A stretch of DNA of 64,000 nucleotides, from contig NZ_CP110395.1 of assembly GCF_029910215.1 (NCBI RefSeq), positions 1,426,001 to 1,490,000 on the forward strand. The letters run 5' to 3'. Position 1 is the stretch's first letter; each line of letters starts with the position of its first letter. This stretch comes from Paraburkholderia sp. D15 (GTDB lineage Bacteria > Pseudomonadota > Gammaproteobacteria > Burkholderiales > Burkholderiaceae). Below, piece after piece: positions 63,204 to 64,000 of this stretch. The translations under genes were made by a program, and so were the position numbers. Below the pieces are notes generated by a model that was not told the DNA's origin, searched no databases, and saw nothing but the letters and a program-made list of their open reading frames with translations.

Positions 63204-63413
63204 TTGCGTCGGTGGCGCTCATCTGCGTGGATGCAATGTCGAGGAATTTTATTCTTCGGCGGATCCTCAATTGAATAAGGGACCAGTCGCATGGGTACCT
63301 GGATCGTCGATGAAGCGAAGGGCAGCAAAAATTCGTAATCGTCTTCAACGTCACAAGGCGGGCGAAAATTTTCTGAGAAAATATGAGGGATGGACTGTTA
63401 AGATAATTAACGC
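63204..63413. other. Short spacer with an ambiguous open frame
   Basis: The frame that overlaps the end of the preceding gene stays open to 63417 and gives a basic tail (SSMKRRAAKIRNRLQRHKAG). It could be a frameshifted C-terminus of the preceding gene or chance; I cannot decide. Confidence 0.3.
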
Positions 63414-63419
63414 GTGAAC

Positions 63420-63498
63420 TTGTCGCTTGCGCAACTTCCGTTGCGCCCAAAGATTTCTCGCTCCGATTCGCGTATTTATCTCAACAGAGAGAAAGTGA
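63420..63498 (+). pseudogene. Fossil fragment of the toxin-1 immunity gene
   Basis: 79 bp match 24934-25012 of the first immunity gene at the same frame: LSLAQLPLRPKI then S/P-RSDS-x-x-YLN-x-E. About 6 mismatches fall in the first 66 bp, then similarity fades. The rest of that gene is absent. It shows that a toxin-1-type immunity gene once stood downstream of the second effector island. Confidence 0.75.
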
Positions 63499-63499
63499 T

Positions 63500-64000
63500 A
63501 TGCAAGTTCAAGAGTTGATTGTTTTTTTTTTGGATTACCGGCTCAAAGTCTGAATTTTGATAAATTCTTGACGGAGCATGAAATTTATGAAAGGCCGGTT
63601 TTTGACCACGAGTCAGGTAATCCCGCCGAGCGAATTTCATTGGAAAAGCTGGGCTTGTCTCTTGAGTTTATGCGGCCTGGTGCTTACAAGGAGCAATACG
63701 GAAGCACTCGGGAAGATGGTGAAATGATATTTTCATCAATTTTTATCTATGCCGTGCCGGAGGATGGTTTCGATGCCTATTCCGGTGAGGTTTTTCCCGA
63801 GTTATCGATAAGCGTGACCCAGCAAGAAGCGGTGAAGCAATTTGGGCCGGCAGCGCGTGTCAGGGATGAAGGTGATCGATTCGGGCGACCGAATAACATC
63901 GAGCTTACATGGAATGATGTCAATGGCTTTAGTATTTTCATCCGCTTTCTGAAGAATCCACCTGCCGTGAGGCATATGGTTATTTCGCCGGCCGAAATCT
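63500..64000 (+). pseudogene. Immunity-like gene with frame broken at a T10 tract (partial)
   Basis: From ATG 63500 the start reads MQVQELIV, then the frame meets ten consecutive T (63522-63531) and stops at 17 codons. In the other frame, from 63532, it stays open to the window edge: GLPAQSLNFDKFLTEHEIYE, ISLEKLGLSLEFMRPGAYKE, FPELSISVTQQEAVKQFGPA. With 8 T (or 11) the start joins this frame and aligns without gaps to the tandem immunity-like protein at 25361 (MSIPDLERFLGLSAES). So it is either a broken orphan immunity gene, a gene switched by slippage, or a base-count error in the sequence. The 3' end is outside the window. Confidence 0.6.

Noticed and set aside
1..64000. CRISPR arrays, rRNA or complete tRNA genes
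   Set aside because: No regularly spaced identical repeats with unique spacers and no cloverleaf-type sequence were found. The 21-bp array at 13.4 kb has no spacers, and the tRNA-like end at 51.98 kb is only about 12 bases.

Overview
The window looks like the accessory part of a betaproteobacterial genome, most likely Burkholderia sensu lato (Burkholderia, Paraburkholderia or Caballeronia). It has high GC, a DUF2169/DUF4150 type VI (T6SS) effector island with vgrG, and a giant CdiA-type exoprotein of the kind common in that family. No tRNA, rRNA, CRISPR array or intact insertion sequence was found. Assignments come from reading the sequence, without database searches.

Left part (1-14.1 kb): a gene cut by the window edge, two minus-strand lipoprotein genes and a small XRE-type regulator. 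A tightly packed minus-strand operon follows (4.58-9.99 kb), typical of integrative elements or large plasmids: two GDWG-motif paralogues, a membrane protein, a likely recombination directionality factor, a YqaJ-type exonuclease, a DUF932 protein, a split zinc-ribbon protein and a 43-residue membrane protein. Divergent from it is a 699-residue NACHT/STAND-type P-loop ATPase with a beta-rich C-terminal part, a candidate antiphage gene. Next come a frameshifted AraC gene, a 21-bp repeat array like the end of an IS21-type element, and a truncated phospholipase D-like gene.

Two copies of one ~9-kb block (14.88-24.0 and 52.55-61.6 kb, same orientation, ~37.6 kb apart) dominate the window. Each holds the 3' part of a tandem zinc-ribbon gene, a leftward trio (unknown protein, four-helix membrane protein, orphan TssF) and a rightward vgrG - DUF2169 adaptor - DUF4150 PAAR-like - toxin series. 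The toxins share their first ~200 residues but end in two different HNH-like nuclease domains, each followed by its own candidate immunity genes. A fossil piece of the copy-1 immunity gene lies downstream of copy 2, next to another immunity-like gene whose frame is broken at a run of ten T.

Between the copies lie a decayed serine recombinase and a two-partner secretion/contact-dependent inhibition locus (27.95-49.2 kb): a short TpsA, the outer-membrane transporter TpsB/CdiB, a parvulin isomerase, a small lipoprotein, a 5008-residue CdiA with a deaminase-like C-terminus, and its overlapping immunity gene. A P4-type integrase (50.6-51.8 kb) and the wreck of a second integrase, fused to the truncated zinc-ribbon gene, mark the left boundary of copy 2.

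Overall this is an interbacterial-competition and mobile-DNA region with two delivery routes: T6SS puncturing with swappable nuclease tips, and contact-dependent inhibition.
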